Shown piece by piece: positions 1 to 9,712 of a DNA stretch of 64,000 nt; position 1 is the stretch's first letter; each line of letters starts with the position of its first letter. The stretch is from Sporomusa ovata DSM 2662 (GTDB lineage: Bacteria; Bacillota; Negativicutes; Sporomusales; Sporomusaceae): NCBI RefSeq assembly GCF_000445445.1, contig NZ_ASXP01000005.1, positions 310,053-374,052 of the forward strand, given 5' to 3'. A program made the position numbers and the translations under genes. Under the pieces are notes generated by a model. It saw only the letters and a list, made by a program, of their open reading frames with translations, was not told the DNA's origin and ran no database searches.

Positions 1-1
1 C

Positions 2-556
2 GGCGGCTTTACCTTTATCGTAAATATGTTATTCCTACTTATCCAAATTCTGATCTTGCGGCGACAGTTCCAATATATTCAGTTGCTGCAGATTCCCATA
101 ACCGGTATCTTTAGCTGTTTCATTGATCTTACAATGTACCTGCTTGGCATGGTGACGCCGGAATTGTACATCAGTAAATTCATTACCTTACTGGCAGGAA
201 CAGTCCTTCTCGCCCTGGGCGTTACTCTAGAAATCATCGGCAACGTTGTCACTTTGCCGGGTGAAGGCATTGTCAATGCCATTGCCATTCATTGGCATTT
301 AGAATTTGGCAATACAAAGACCTGTTTTGACACTAGCATCGTCCTCATTGCAGGCATTTTATCCTGGATTTACTTTGGCGAAATTAATGGCATTCGCGAA
401 GGCACAGTGATTTCTGCCTTCATCACTGGTTCTATCGTCAGATTTTTCATCAAACATTTAAGCTACATCGATAAAGGCGGCAGCCGTATCTTCCATCTTC
501 CGTTCACACCATTTCCTGATGATGTTAAAAAAAATCATAGCTATCAGTACAATTAA
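2..556 (+). CDS. YczE/DUF6198-like integral membrane protein, 5'-truncated by the window edge
   Basis: The frame is open to the first base of the window, so the ATG at 26 is probably internal and the true start lies outside. The visible 185 or so residues hold several hydrophobic helices separated by short polar loops, a Gly-rich segment around PGEGIVNAIAIHW, and a polar C-terminus. This pattern resembles the YczE/YitT-type inner-membrane proteins (DUF6198) of Firmicutes, whose substrate is not established. A clear intrinsic terminator follows at 563-606, so it ends its transcription unit. The family call rests on overall feel and on the Gly/Glu loop; the function is unknown. Confidence 0.6.
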   Translation, partial: GGFTFIVNMLFLLIQILILRRQFQYIQLLQIPITGIFSCFIDLTMYLLGMVTPELYISKFITLLAGTVLLALGVTLEIIGNVVTLPGEGIVNAIAIHWHLEFGNTKTCFDTSIVLIAGILSWIYFGEINGIREGTVISAFITGSIVRFFIKHLSYIDKGGSRIFHLPFTPFPDDVKKNHSYQYN

Positions 557-562
557 ACAATT

Positions 563-606
563 GCCCCTGTATTCTCTTTTGCTTGAGATTACAGGGGCTT
601 GTTTTT
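563..606 (+). terminator. Rho-independent terminator after the YczE-like gene
   Basis: A 9-bp GC-rich stem (563-571 pairing with 590-598) closes an 18-nt loop and is followed by a T-rich run (599-606). Confidence 0.85.
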
Positions 607-648
607 GCTTTAACTCCGTAGCGATTAACCATTTTTAAAATTATAAAG

Positions 649-1614
649 TCAGTTTTCCTCCGCTTGCTCCGTAAGCTTTTGGTTCACTTGCAAAAATTCT
701 ATCACTGTTTGGAGATATTTTTCTCTATCAACGCCGAACGATCCAACATGGCCTGCTCCCGGTAGGCACAGCAATTGTGTATTTGGATAGCTCTGCTGCA
801 ATTTTAGGCTGTTAGCAATAGGAATATCGCGGTCTGCTTCACCATGAATGAGTAGCAGAGGTCGCCCCTTTAGGTTGTTAACTTCCTCTAAAGGACTGAC
901 TTCCTCTGGCCGCAGCCCTGTAACTAGGGGAATAACAGACATTATGGTATGATTAAACGGAATTTTAGGAAGGTCTGACCAAACTGTCAAATTGTCAGAC
1001 AGATAAGTGCTCAAATCGGCAAATGGCGAATCGGCTATAACTGCCGCAATACGCGGCTCCCTTGCTGCAGCAAGGATAGAAGTAGCCGCACCCATAGAAA
1101 ACCCGCATACACAAGTATCGTGACTAATGTCCGGCCGTGATTGAACAAAATCAAATGCTCCTAATAAATCATTCACTTCATATATTCCGATTGATGTAAT
1201 GTCTCCTGCTGATTCGCCTGAGTTGCGAAAGTCAAACAACACAACGTTAATCCCTTTATCAACAAGCGCGGCGGTAAACAGCAGCAGAGGCAGATTGTCC
1301 TGCAGACGGTTTTTGCCATATCCATGCGCGAAAATAACTGTTTGGCTATTGCCTTCGCTTTTGATCAACCAGCCTTTGAGCAGCAGCCGATCTTCACGGC
1401 TTGCAAACTCAATGTCTTCATACTGCAATCCTACGGTCGCCGGCACAGCATTAACCGGCCGCCGCAATGGATGGGTAAGTTGCCAGACAATAAAGCCGGA
1501 AACCACATACACAGTGACTACCACAAGAATAATAACAGCCACTAACGATTTGATTATAGTATTCTTTATTAACGCAGGCCTCACTTTTGTTTGTCCGCTC
1601 AGATCACCTAACAA
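649..1614 (-). CDS. Membrane-anchored alpha/beta hydrolase (prolyl oligopeptidase-like fold)
   Basis: A 321-residue serine hydrolase of unknown substrate. One hydrophobic helix at about residues 22-44 should anchor it to the inner membrane with the catalytic domain outside. The nucleophile elbow is GFSMGA, with Asp in HGEADRD and His in GAGHVG completing a triad in the expected order. The start is a TTG preceded six bases upstream by AGGAGGG, which is why I accept the non-ATG start. It resembles Bacillus YqkD-type hydrolases in length and layout. It stands alone on the minus strand and its 3' end faces the YczE-like gene. Confidence 0.8.
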   Translation of the reverse strand: MLGDLSGQTKVRPALIKNTIIKSLVAVIILVVVTVYVVSGFIVWQLTHPLRRPVNAVPATVGLQYEDIEFASREDRLLLKGWLIKSEGNSQTVIFAHGYGKNRLQDNLPLLLFTAALVDKGINVVLFDFRNSGESAGDITSIGIYEVNDLLGAFDFVQSRPDISHDTCVCGFSMGAATSILAAAREPRIAAVIADSPFADLSTYLSDNLTVWSDLPKIPFNHTIMSVIPLVTGLRPEEVSPLEEVNNLKGRPLLLIHGEADRDIPIANSLKLQQSYPNTQLLCLPGAGHVGSFGVDREKYLQTVIEFLQVNQKLTEQAEEN

Positions 1615-1745
1615 GGCCTTCCCTCCTTTTTATATTACATATAAATAACTTTATTATACCGCTAAATGCTAGTAGTTTCTACCAACTAATCCAGGTTTCG
1701 GATCAGTGCAATTATGCTAAAGAGAAGCAATTCAACCATAAAATC

Positions 1746-1835
1746 AAAAAACCCCATAGTGTAAGCCTGCTACGGCTCCCTATGAGGTTTTTGGCCATGT
1801 TCTCAATATTTCGTTGGATGTAATCTGTATTGAAA
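1746..1835 (-). repeat. Dispersed 90-nt element containing a terminator hairpin (copy 1)
   Basis: The left part (1746-1792) is a terminator hairpin for the minus-strand cheW unit, with A/T runs on both sides. The similarity to the copy at 25825-25910 extends well past the hairpin, through about 40 nt on its 5' side in the minus-strand sense. Both copies lie directly downstream of minus-strand operons. Confidence 0.7.
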
Positions 1836-1868
1836 TCCCTGAGGTCAGAAATTTACTGAACTTTTGTG

Positions 1869-2354
1869 TTAAGCGGAAGTTACCATTTCAGATAGTTTAA
1901 CCAACGGAGTTTTAATCACAGAACTTTCTGCTATCAGTAGCTGCACAGGGTCTAACATAATAATCATCCGTTCTTCTACTTTGGCAATTCCTTTGATATA
2001 ACTTACATTTAGACTATTTGCTATGGCAGGCGCCGCTTGCAGTTCCTCTTCATTAAAGTGCACAATATCAGTTACTTCATCAACAATACAACCGACAACT
2101 TGTTCATCCACATTCAACATGATAAACTTGCTGTCTTCTGTATCGGTCATTTCTGCTAATCCGAATTTATTACGTAAGTTATAGATATAGCTTACTTGAC
2201 CGCGAAGATTGATCATACCCTCAATTAAACTGGGAAGACCGGGAACCTTTTGAATGTTATATTTTTGGGCTCGTAATATACCATTGACAGCTAGTGCATC
2301 AATACCATATTCACTACCATCAATCTCGAAAATGACTATCTGGCTAATTGCCAT
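1869..2354 (-). CDS. cheW: CheW-like chemotaxis coupling protein
   Basis: A 161-residue single CheW domain: two small beta barrels with the conserved MINLRGQV stretch near residue 46 and the typical opening IVIFEIDGSEYGID. CheW links chemoreceptors to the CheA kinase at the cytoplasmic face. An AAAGGAG ribosome-binding site lies at good distance from the ATG. It follows the PocR-MCP gene by about 25 bases and so is co-transcribed with it, probably as the dedicated coupling partner of that soluble receptor. No cheA is present in the window, so the pair must feed a kinase encoded elsewhere. Confidence 0.92.
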   Translation of the reverse strand: MAISQIVIFEIDGSEYGIDALAVNGILRAQKYNIQKVPGLPSLIEGMINLRGQVSYIYNLRNKFGLAEMTDTEDSKFIMLNVDEQVVGCIVDEVTDIVHFNEEELQAAPAIANSLNVSYIKGIAKVEERMIIMLDPVQLLIAESSVIKTPLVKLSEMVTSA

Positions 2355-2379
2355 AATTTATTTCTCCTTTCATGTGAGA

Positions 2380-3438
2380 TCAGCTTTCATTGGCTAAAGC
2401 TGTTAATTGCTCGGTTATACTGGTAATTTCCTCTACACTGGCTGTTATTTCTTGAATAGCGGCTGCCTGTTGTTCAACCGTTAGTGCAGTTTCGTTGCCC
2501 ATGGCAACTGTACGGTCAACAGAATTTCTTATTAAGGTAGTAAACTCTTTAATTTTGCCAACTGTTGCTTTGGAATCAGCCGATAATTTTCTGATTTCTT
2601 GCGCTACGACTCCGAAACCTAATCCCGCTTCTCCTGCTCTGGCTGCCTCAATGGCTGCATTTAATCCTAAGAGACGAGTTTCGTCGGCAATCTCTTTGAT
2701 TAGATCCATAACCCCGTTAATTTCACCAGTGACAGAATTAACTTTGCCTATCTCGGTATTTAAATTACTCTGATTATCGCTTACAGAACCTGCAGAAGCA
2801 GCTAATTCCTCCATGGTGGCCGAAATCTGATGTAAGCTGTCATCCAATACCATCGCTACCGCTTTTAGTTTTAGATGCTGATAAGCATTCTTGGACATAT
2901 TATTGGCAACTGTGAAAAGAACATTAGCTGCTGCTTCAAGACTCTCTCTTGATAAAATTCGAACTTCTTTAGCAGCTTCGACATATCCGTCGCCATCAAC
3001 ACCTATTTCGCCAGCAATTCGTCTATATTTATTTTCATCGGGACTTGATGTAAGAACTTGTCCACCTAATATTGTGCCAAGCAATTTACCTTCGACGATA
3101 ATCGGCGCTGCAAAGTCAATCAATCCAGCATGACATTCATATATAACAGGTTTGCCACTTCGTTCGGCCTCTTCCCCTCCTTTGCGATGAGACTCAGCAC
3201 ACCGCTTATCGCCACATTCAGTCGAATGGGTAAAATCCATACAGAAACGGGTATAGCAACTTGGATTAGTAACAGGCTTTCCGTCAGGATCAACTGTCAC
3301 ACTGGCTACACCGACGCCTTTTGCAAAATCATCCTGGAATTTTTGTAAAAAATCAATACTAATTACATCCGAAAGCTTAAGTGTAGATAAATTCACTTCG
3401 TGGTTAATTGCTTTGCTTTGTATCCCTTTCTGGCTCAT
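2380..3438 (-). CDS. Soluble chemoreceptor: PocR ligand-binding domain plus short MCP signalling domain
   Basis: A 352-residue protein without membrane segments. Residues ~20-190 form a PocR-type sensor domain with a Cys-rich core (RFCMDF, ECGDKRCAESHRKGG, YECHAGLIDFAAP, GTILGG), a family proposed to bind small hydrocarbon derivatives. Residues ~200-352 are a truncated methyl-accepting signalling hairpin whose tip reads LLGLNAAIEAARAGEAG. I chose the ATG at 3438 because AGGAGG sits 7 bases upstream; the open frame reaches 60 bases further. cheW follows immediately. The same PocR module occurs in the 18428-20809 protein, with near-identical stretches, so the two may sense the same ligand with different outputs. 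The signalling hairpin is shorter than in standard MCPs. Confidence 0.9.
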   Translation of the reverse strand: MSQKGIQSKAINHEVNLSTLKLSDVISIDFLQKFQDDFAKGVGVASVTVDPDGKPVTNPSCYTRFCMDFTHSTECGDKRCAESHRKGGEEAERSGKPVIYECHAGLIDFAAPIIVEGKLLGTILGGQVLTSSPDENKYRRIAGEIGVDGDGYVEAAKEVRILSRESLEAAANVLFTVANNMSKNAYQHLKLKAVAMVLDDSLHQISATMEELAASAGSVSDNQSNLNTEIGKVNSVTGEINGVMDLIKEIADETRLLGLNAAIEAARAGEAGLGFGVVAQEIRKLSADSKATVGKIKEFTTLIRNSVDRTVAMGNETALTVEQQAAAIQEITASVEEITSITEQLTALANES

Positions 3439-3649
3439 GTAAATACCTCCTATTATTTTCCCATTCAATAATGATGAAACCATTGTATTTTCTATCAACT
3501 ATCTATAATTGCAAAAAGCATGCCAATAACAATTATCGTATTGTTTTCGCTTGTTCTATATAGCCATAATTATTTTTGTGTGTCATTTCATTCCAAAAAC
3601 TGCACTGCTATGCAATTTTTGAATGAAAATTTTGTCGAAACAAGTCAAA

Positions 3650-3678
3650 ATCCCCTCTGACAACTATACAGAGGGGAT
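3650..3678 (-). terminator. Terminator hairpin downstream of the M18 aminopeptidase
   Basis: A 10-bp inverted repeat (3650-3659 with 3669-3678) is followed, in the minus-strand sense, by ATTTTG. It lies 45 bases past the aminopeptidase stop. Confidence 0.65.
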
Positions 3679-3722
3679 ATCTACAACTTCTAAACATTTA
3701 CTTAATTTTTACTTTGCATCTC

Positions 3723-5102
3723 TTATAGTGATGATAAAAATGCCATGTAACCCTTTTTAGTTTCGTACACATCTGCCTTGCTTACGACTTCCCAAGGAGC
3801 ATGCATATTGAGCAATGCCACACCGCAGTCTATTACTTGCATACCATAAAGCGACAAAATATAAGCAATGGTACCGCCACCGCCAAAATCGACCTTCCCA
3901 AGTTCTGCTGTCTGATACGCAACTTTATGTTCATCTAGAATTTTTCTTAATTTTCCAATATATTCTGCATTTGCATCATTGGAACCGGATTTACCCCTTG
4001 CGCCTGTAAACTTGTTGAATACCATTCCTTTTGCAAAATAAGCGGCATTCTTCTTTTCAAAGGCCGCAGCAAATGTTGGGTCAAATGCCGCGCTAACATC
4101 TGATGATAACATTCTTGAATTCGCAAGTGTTCTTCTAAGTATAAGTTCTGAATATTCACCCATTGCATTTAATACTTCTGCTACCGTATTTTCAAAAAAT
4201 TTTGATCGCATGCCAGTTGCACCAACACTACCTATCTCTTCCTTGTCCACAAGGATTGTACAGGCGGTTGTCTTTATGCTGTCAAACTCAAACATTGCTG
4301 CTAAGGAAGTATAAGCGCATACCCTATCATCATGACCGTAAGCCATAATCATGCTCTTATCAATTCCCGCTTCCCTTGCTTTTCCTGCTGGAACTACTTC
4401 TAATTCTGCAGAAATAAAATCTTCTTCCTCAATGTCATATTTATCCTTGATATGTTTTAAAATCTGTTTCTTTACGGCATCTTTTTCTTCACCTTTTAAT
4501 GGCTTATTTCCAATAATTATATTAAGGTCTTCGCCTTCAATAACTTTTTCTGCTTTCTTTTCCAGTTGCTCATGTGATAAATGAATAAGCAAATCGGAAA
4601 TGAACACAACAGGATCTTTCTCATTTTCACCAATTACTATTTCAACAACCGTTCCATCTTTTTTTACTACAACACCATGGATTGCAAGTGGCAAAGTAAC
4701 CCACTGGTATTTTTTTATTCCGCCATAATAATGGGTATCAAGATAAGCTAACTCTGTATCCTCATATAAAGGATTCTGCTTTATATCAAGTCTTGGAGAA
4801 TCTATGTGTGCCCCTAGTATGTTCATTCCTTTTTCAATTGAATTTTCACCAATCAAAAACAAAGCAATTGCCTTCTTCATATTTGTAGCGTATACTTTAT
4901 CTCCGGCCTTTAACTTTGTTTTATTTTTTATAATGTCTGCGAGATTTTTATAACCGGATTTTTCTGCCATTTCCACAGAAATTTTCACACATTCTCGCTC
5001 TGTTTTTCCACCATCTAAGAATTTTAAATATTCACTATTGACCAATTCTAATTCCTTCAATTCTTCATTATCATATTTTGTCCAAATGTTTTTTCTTTCC
5101 AT
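3723..5102 (-). CDS. M18-family zinc aminopeptidase
   Basis: A 459-residue cytosolic aminopeptidase of the M18 family, normal in length. Metal-ligand and catalytic segments appear in order: GAHIDSPR near residue 100, YGHDDR near 255, DKEEIGS around 285 and NMHAPWEV near the C-terminus. Such enzymes remove N-terminal residues from peptides during turnover. The ATG at 5102 is preferred over the TTG two codons upstream because AAGG lies 9 bases before it. The gene is monocistronic: hairpins lie on both sides. Codon use is more AT-rich and Lys/Glu-rich than its neighbours, reminiscent of clostridial homologues. Confidence 0.93.
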   Translation of the reverse strand: MERKNIWTKYDNEELKELELVNSEYLKFLDGGKTERECVKISVEMAEKSGYKNLADIIKNKTKLKAGDKVYATNMKKAIALFLIGENSIEKGMNILGAHIDSPRLDIKQNPLYEDTELAYLDTHYYGGIKKYQWVTLPLAIHGVVVKKDGTVVEIVIGENEKDPVVFISDLLIHLSHEQLEKKAEKVIEGEDLNIIIGNKPLKGEEKDAVKKQILKHIKDKYDIEEEDFISAELEVVPAGKAREAGIDKSMIMAYGHDDRVCAYTSLAAMFEFDSIKTTACTILVDKEEIGSVGATGMRSKFFENTVAEVLNAMGEYSELILRRTLANSRMLSSDVSAAFDPTFAAAFEKKNAAYFAKGMVFNKFTGARGKSGSNDANAEYIGKLRKILDEHKVAYQTAELGKVDFGGGGTIAYILSLYGMQVIDCGVALLNMHAPWEVVSKADVYETKKGYMAFLSSL

Positions 5103-5224
5103 GAACAAATACCTTCTTTCATTATCTTTTGCACTAACAAGTATTGTATCACATCTCTATTCTGTTTGGAGCTAAAGGATCAAGTTCGTATCTGTGTAAA
5201 AAGAAATTAGAATTCATACAGGAA

Positions 5225-5277
5225 AAAAATACCGCATAATAGTGGCCAACATAAAATAGCCACATTTTGCGGTATTT
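5225..5277 (-). repeat. Hairpin repeat/terminator, copy 1 (paired with 10729-10776)
   Basis: An inverted repeat with arms around AATACCGCA and TGCGGTATT and a T-rich end. It probably terminates fprA on the minus strand. A second copy with the same arms and a nearly identical loop lies at 10729-10776, so this is a small dispersed element and not just a chance hairpin. Confidence 0.7.
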
Positions 5278-5322
5278 CATCTTTTGTTGAATTACATTTT
5301 CCTTAACATTCTCTGCCTAAAG

Positions 5323-6537
5323 TTATGCCTTTACACTTTCTGCAATCGCATCAGCCAAAGCATCCAGTTCTTTCTCTTGCTCCGTTTTCAGTGAGGACTT
5401 GAAATCCAGCGCATCGCCAATGAGCTCGGATTCTTTGAAATATTCCGTAACATATTCCACCATGCGTTTTTTCGCCGCCGATGCCCAGCTATGGTTGCCA
5501 ATTACAGCAAATTTACGGTTTTGGAAATGCAAGCATTTGAGATCATGAAGGAAATTTTCCATGGTAAGGTACAGGTTTAGATTATACGTCGGTGCAGCCA
5601 ATACTAAGTGGCTATACTTCCAAGCTTCGGCAACAATGAAGGATGGATGGGTTTTGGATACGTCATACATCCGCATATCAGTGATGCCGCGCAATGCCAA
5701 TTTATTGGCCAAAGCATTGGCAACAGCTGCGGTATTGCCATACATGGATGCAAAGGCAATAAGCACGCCTTTTTTTTCTGGCTCGTAACTGCTCCAGGCG
5801 TTGTATTTGCCCACTATGTATTGAATCGTTTCCGGGGTACGATAGATTGGGCCATGTAGCGGTGCAATCATTTCAATGCCAAGCGGCAATAGTTTTTTCA
5901 ACGCCAATTGTACTTGTGGCCCGAATTTACCGACGATATTGCTGTAATACCGGCGAGCATCGGCAAGATACACGGCTTCATAATCTACTTCGTCTGCAAA
6001 AATGTTACCGTTCAGCGTACCAAAAGTACCGAACGCATCGGCGGAAAAGAGCAGCTTTTCTGTTTGTTCAAAGGTAACCGTAACTTCCGGCCAATGCACC
6101 ATTGGCGCTTTGAATGATTGTAGTTTGTGCCGGCCGAGGTCGATGACATCCCCTTCGCCGACAGTAACATAGTTATCCGGGCAAGGCTTTCCATAAAATT
6201 GCTCGAAGAAGGTAAAGATTTTGGCGTTGCCGACAATTTTCACGTCCGGGTACATTTCCACCAAATCCACCAAGGCTGCGCAGTGGTCAGGCTCCATGTG
6301 GTTAATAACAAGGTAGTCTAATTTCCGGTTCTGCAGTAAGTATTTAGCATTGGTCAGAAATTGCACCCGGATTGATGCATCGACCGAGTCAATTATTGCT
6401 GTTTTTTCATCTAAAATAAGGTAGGAATTATAGCTCACCCCATTGGGCAGCGGTAACATATTTTCAAACCGTTCGGTAGAAAAATCGTTGCCACCGATCC
6501 AGTAAACATCCTTCTTAATCTCTTGTATACATTGCAT
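5323..6537 (-). CDS. fprA: Flavodiiron protein (FprA family), O2/NO reductase
   Basis: A 404-residue A-type flavoprotein. The N-terminal metallo-beta-lactamase-like half carries the diiron ligands in HMEPDH and later MVHWPE and PLHGPI, and the C-terminal half (from about residue 250) is a flavodoxin domain opening with ASMYGNTAAVANAL. These enzymes reduce O2 to water (or NO to N2O) in anaerobes. The open frame runs to 6627, but the ATG at 6537 gives the family length and has an AAGGA upstream; the longer start would overlap the upstream gene. It follows the rubrerythrin-like gene, an association typical of oxygen-defence operons. Confidence 0.93.
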   Translation of the reverse strand: MQCIQEIKKDVYWIGGNDFSTERFENMLPLPNGVSYNSYLILDEKTAIIDSVDASIRVQFLTNAKYLLQNRKLDYLVINHMEPDHCAALVDLVEMYPDVKIVGNAKIFTFFEQFYGKPCPDNYVTVGEGDVIDLGRHKLQSFKAPMVHWPEVTVTFEQTEKLLFSADAFGTFGTLNGNIFADEVDYEAVYLADARRYYSNIVGKFGPQVQLALKKLLPLGIEMIAPLHGPIYRTPETIQYIVGKYNAWSSYEPEKKGVLIAFASMYGNTAAVANALANKLALRGITDMRMYDVSKTHPSFIVAEAWKYSHLVLAAPTYNLNLYLTMENFLHDLKCLHFQNRKFAVIGNHSWASAAKKRMVEYVTEYFKESELIGDALDFKSSLKTEQEKELDALADAIAESVKA

Positions 6538-6619
6538 AACATTCATCCTTCCATTTATAGTTGTAATTAATTTGTTTTCACCGGTTTCATTGTAACAAAA
6601 GTCTAAAATGTCTTCAAAA

Positions 6620-7120
6620 TTATGCATTTACAATCTCTTTGAGTTTCTGGCTGATTTCTGTAACGTGACGTTGCTCTTCACCTTTTAATTTCAAAAATAT
6701 AGTCCTTGCATCCTCAAACTTGGAACATTTAGCCAATTCATCATAAAGCAAAATTGAATCTTTTTCAGCACCCAAAGCTAATTTAATAATATTTCCCACA
6801 GTTACTAACTCATTAATAATGCGTTCTGCATCCTGTTCAGTCGGAAATACATGGGATTCTACCAATACAGTTAAATATTTGGAAGTCTCTGCGTCAAATA
6901 AATATTCCGCAGTATGAGCCTCTTTGCAAGCTTCAATCCGATTGAAATACTCTGTAAAGGTACAAAGATGTTCTTGTTCTTCTTCCATTAGTGCTTTAAA
7001 TAACGCCTTAGCTTGTGTATCTTTACATTTGTTATATGCTTTCTGATAGAAATTGAACCCTCTTTTTTCAATGTTCATTGCAATTCTCAAACCTTCAAGA
7101 TCACTCAATAAATTCTCCAT
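6620..7120 (-). CDS. Rubrerythrin-like ferritin-fold diiron protein
   Basis: A 166-residue four-helix protein with two E...ExxH half-sites: EKRGFNFY followed by EEEQEH, then EKDSILLYDEL followed by EEQRH. This is the diiron pattern of the rubrerythrin/ferritin-like group. No C-terminal rubredoxin CxxC motif is present, so it is the short form. The likely role is peroxide reduction or iron handling in the cytoplasm. The stop lies 83 bases before the chosen fprA start, consistent with one operon. The 7121-7390 stretch upstream is AT-rich and contains no gene I can support. Confidence 0.88.
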   Translation of the reverse strand: MENLLSDLEGLRIAMNIEKRGFNFYQKAYNKCKDTQAKALFKALMEEEQEHLCTFTEYFNRIEACKEAHTAEYLFDAETSKYLTVLVESHVFPTEQDAERIINELVTVGNIIKLALGAEKDSILLYDELAKCSKFEDARTIFLKLKGEEQRHVTEISQKLKEIVNA

Positions 7121-7395
7121 ATTTATATTCCCTCTTTCAAATAATTGTTATCTTTTGATATTAATTCTATGAAATTTAATAATTTCCTTCTTTTTTTCAA
7201 AATTTTTGTATTAAATGTAAAAAAATTTCCTAGTGCCAATAAATATGCACAAAAATCATCGTTGCTCACCCAAAATTTAGGCCGCTATTGTCTTACGCCT
7301 GAGTCAATGGAATACAGGGTGAGGGGTTTTACTTTTGGCATTGCCCCAAAATAAGGTCTCCATAACTCTCAAATACATATACTTTATCCTAAAAA

Positions 7396-7420
7396 AATAC
7401 CCAGCATAGTTGCTGGGCTA
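7396..7420 (-). terminator. Terminator of the zinc-independent oxidoreductase gene
   Basis: A 7-bp GC-rich stem (CCCAGCA / TGCTGGG) with a 3-base loop is followed in the minus-strand sense by a run of seven Ts. It lies about 50 bases past the stop codon at 7468. Confidence 0.8.
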
Positions 7421-7467
7421 GAGAAAGCGCTCCCACATATTAGTGCATTTTCAGTAACAAAAGTATA

Positions 7468-8466
7468 TTAGCAAAATGAATTAATCAATGATATTTTGCC
7501 AATTGCCTTACCTGACTCAAGATACTCATGGGCTTTACTGATGTCAGTGAAGGCAAATTTTTGTGGGTCCTGCAGAATGCGTAAACATCCTTGTTCAATT
7601 AATTTTCTCGCCTGGTCTAAGATTATTCCATGACGCTCCCGCTCAATATCAAATAGCATAGGTGCGGTCATCAACAATGCGTGAAGGGTAATCGCTTTTG
7701 AATGCATCATTCCTATGTTAAGCGTGGCTCTGGCGTTAGTAGTACAAACTGTACCCTTTAGTTTGACAGCATTGAAACTATGAATCAGATTATTTCCGCC
7801 CACTGTATCGAAAACTGCATCAAATCCCTTACCGTCTGTAATTTTAGCCACATAACCTTCAACTGATTCGTCATTTACCACAATAACATGATCCGCACCA
7901 TATTCTTTTACGATAGCAACTTTTTCAGGGTTCGTGACAGTACCGTAAACAATAGCCCCTTGCTGTTTCGCCAATTGTACTGCGATATGACCTACGCCAC
8001 CCGCAGCACCATGTATTAAAAGTTTTTCTCCCGGTTTCGCCAAGGACTTTTCTACAATTCCTTCCCAGGCAGTTATCGTGACTAGCGGAAATAAAGCTGC
8101 CATAAAGAGATCGATATTTTCTGGCTTTTTGGCTATCAATCGAGCATCAGCTAACATATATTCTGCCAATGCCCCCTGCAATTGACCAACTCCACCGGTA
8201 CAGCCAAATACCTGATCTCCCACTTTCCAGGGCTCAGTTCCAGCGCCAACAGCTACAATCTCACCTGAGACATCAGCATTCAAAATGGCAGGCAGCACTG
8301 GCCCTATATTTGCAGCCAATCCAGAGCGAATTTTCGTCTCAAGAGGGTTGACACTGCTTGCCACAACTTTTATCAATACATAACCCGCTCGAAGCTCCGG
8401 CTTGTCTATGTCCGCTAGCTCAAATACTTCAGGACCCCCGTATTTACGAAATATCATTGCCTTCAT
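7468..8466 (-). CDS. Quinone oxidoreductase-like MDR-superfamily reductase
   Basis: A 332-residue medium-chain dehydrogenase/reductase. The N-terminal GroES-like half opens KAMIFRKYGGPEVFEL; the Rossmann half carries the NADPH-binding HGAAGGVGHIAVQLAKQ near residue 145 and a later FDTVGG. Catalytic-zinc cysteines are absent, so it belongs to the zinc-independent quinone/enone reductases. The natural substrate cannot be read from sequence. The ATG at 8466 is chosen because GGAAGGG lies 9 bases upstream, whereas the longer TTG start has no such site. It appears monocistronic. Confidence 0.88.
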   Translation of the reverse strand: MKAMIFRKYGGPEVFELADIDKPELRAGYVLIKVVASSVNPLETKIRSGLAANIGPVLPAILNADVSGEIVAVGAGTEPWKVGDQVFGCTGGVGQLQGALAEYMLADARLIAKKPENIDLFMAALFPLVTITAWEGIVEKSLAKPGEKLLIHGAAGGVGHIAVQLAKQQGAIVYGTVTNPEKVAIVKEYGADHVIVVNDESVEGYVAKITDGKGFDAVFDTVGGNNLIHSFNAVKLKGTVCTTNARATLNIGMMHSKAITLHALLMTAPMLFDIERERHGIILDQARKLIEQGCLRILQDPQKFAFTDISKAHEYLESGKAIGKISLINSFC

Positions 8467-8697
8467 ATTCTTATACCCTTCCTTTTGCAAATTCAAGGCA
8501 CAGGAAGCCCCTCTTATTTATTCGTTCCATATATGACAAAAAATCTTGGCGGATAGGAGTGAAAATTTCCTACCAGCTTGATGGTATCGCCTTGTAATAT
8601 AAATTTGATTACTAGACCAAAAACACCTTTGGAAAATTTTGCTGTTCACTATAAACTTATTGATGAGCCAAGCGAATAAGGGAAAAATAGTATCGCC

Positions 8698-9510
8698 TCA
8701 TCCCTCAATAAATTGGATTAATACCTTATTGAACTTCTCCTTCTCGTCATAGAATAATCCGTGGCCGCTATATCTAAAAGGTACAAGATGTGAGTTTTCT
8801 ATCCCTTGATTTTGTGCTTCTCCCAGATCGAAATGAACAACTTTATCATGAATTCCGTGAAGTATTAAAGTAGGCACGCATATTTCTGTCATATCTGAAA
8901 ATAAAGTTTCATCAAGCCATGTTTTAGCAATTGCCGCTGTTGACCACCCTGCCGCCTCTAGTCCTAATTGTAAAAACCAGTTGGAAAATGACTGGGTAAC
9001 ATACTGAAAGAAAAACATATCTCCAAAGTCCTGTAGCATTTTTGGACGGTCATTAAGAGTATCTTGAATAATTTTAATTACAGCTTCTCGTTTTAAGCCA
9101 TAAGGAAAGTTTGGGCGTTCAATAAGACTTGGTGCGGCGGCGGCGAAAAGGGCAAGCTTTGATACACCATACCCTTGATGGCGTGCCATATAACGAATTG
9201 CTATCGCGCCCCCGGTAGAGTGACCAGAAAGTGTAATATCCTGCAAATCAAGCGCCTCAATAACACACCTAATATCATCTGCTAATCTGTTATAAGAATA
9301 CCCTGTTAATGGCTTATCTGATTTTCCAAAGCCCCGCGTATCCACACCGATACAACGGTAACCTTTACGGGATAATTCATCAAATTGGTATTCAAACATC
9401 TTATGATTTGCAGGCCAACCGTGGATAAACAGTATAGTTTGCTGTCCCTCCGGGTATAAATCTTCGACATATACTTTTATGTCTTCCTCAACCGAAATGT
9501 AATATCCCAT
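8698..9510 (-). CDS. Alpha/beta hydrolase of the non-haem chloroperoxidase/esterase type
   Basis: A 270-residue cytoplasmic hydrolase. The oxyanion motif HGWPANHKMFEYQ and the RGFGKSDKP segment are typical of the cofactor-free haloperoxidase/esterase branch. The nucleophile is Ser in GHSTGG, with Asp in HGIHDKV and His in SGHGLF. GGAGGG lies 8 bases before the ATG. These enzymes are mainly esterases; any perhydrolase activity would be incidental. No obvious operon partner: about 230 bases separate it from the oxidoreductase gene downstream, which is on the same strand. Confidence 0.88.
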   Translation of the reverse strand: MGYYISVEEDIKVYVEDLYPEGQQTILFIHGWPANHKMFEYQFDELSRKGYRCIGVDTRGFGKSDKPLTGYSYNRLADDIRCVIEALDLQDITLSGHSTGGAIAIRYMARHQGYGVSKLALFAAAAPSLIERPNFPYGLKREAVIKIIQDTLNDRPKMLQDFGDMFFFQYVTQSFSNWFLQLGLEAAGWSTAAIAKTWLDETLFSDMTEICVPTLILHGIHDKVVHFDLGEAQNQGIENSHLVPFRYSGHGLFYDEKEKFNKVLIQFIEG

Positions 9511-9712
9511 TAATATGTCCCTCCGAATATCAAGTTCTATTACATTTTATTCTTTATTACATAAAGTGCTATCTAAAGCATACGAAAAGGCCTCTTCGGA
9601 TTTTCTGCTGGGTTAATCTTACAATAGAAAAAAACGAATATTCATGTTATTATACTATGTAAACATGAACCATTTACTTTAACCTTATAAACTAAGAGAA
9701 AGGAACAATGAA

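Noticed and set aside
7145..7354. 69-codon frame upstream of the rubrerythrin gene
   Set aside because: AT-rich, no ribosome-binding site, lies in the divergent promoter zone.
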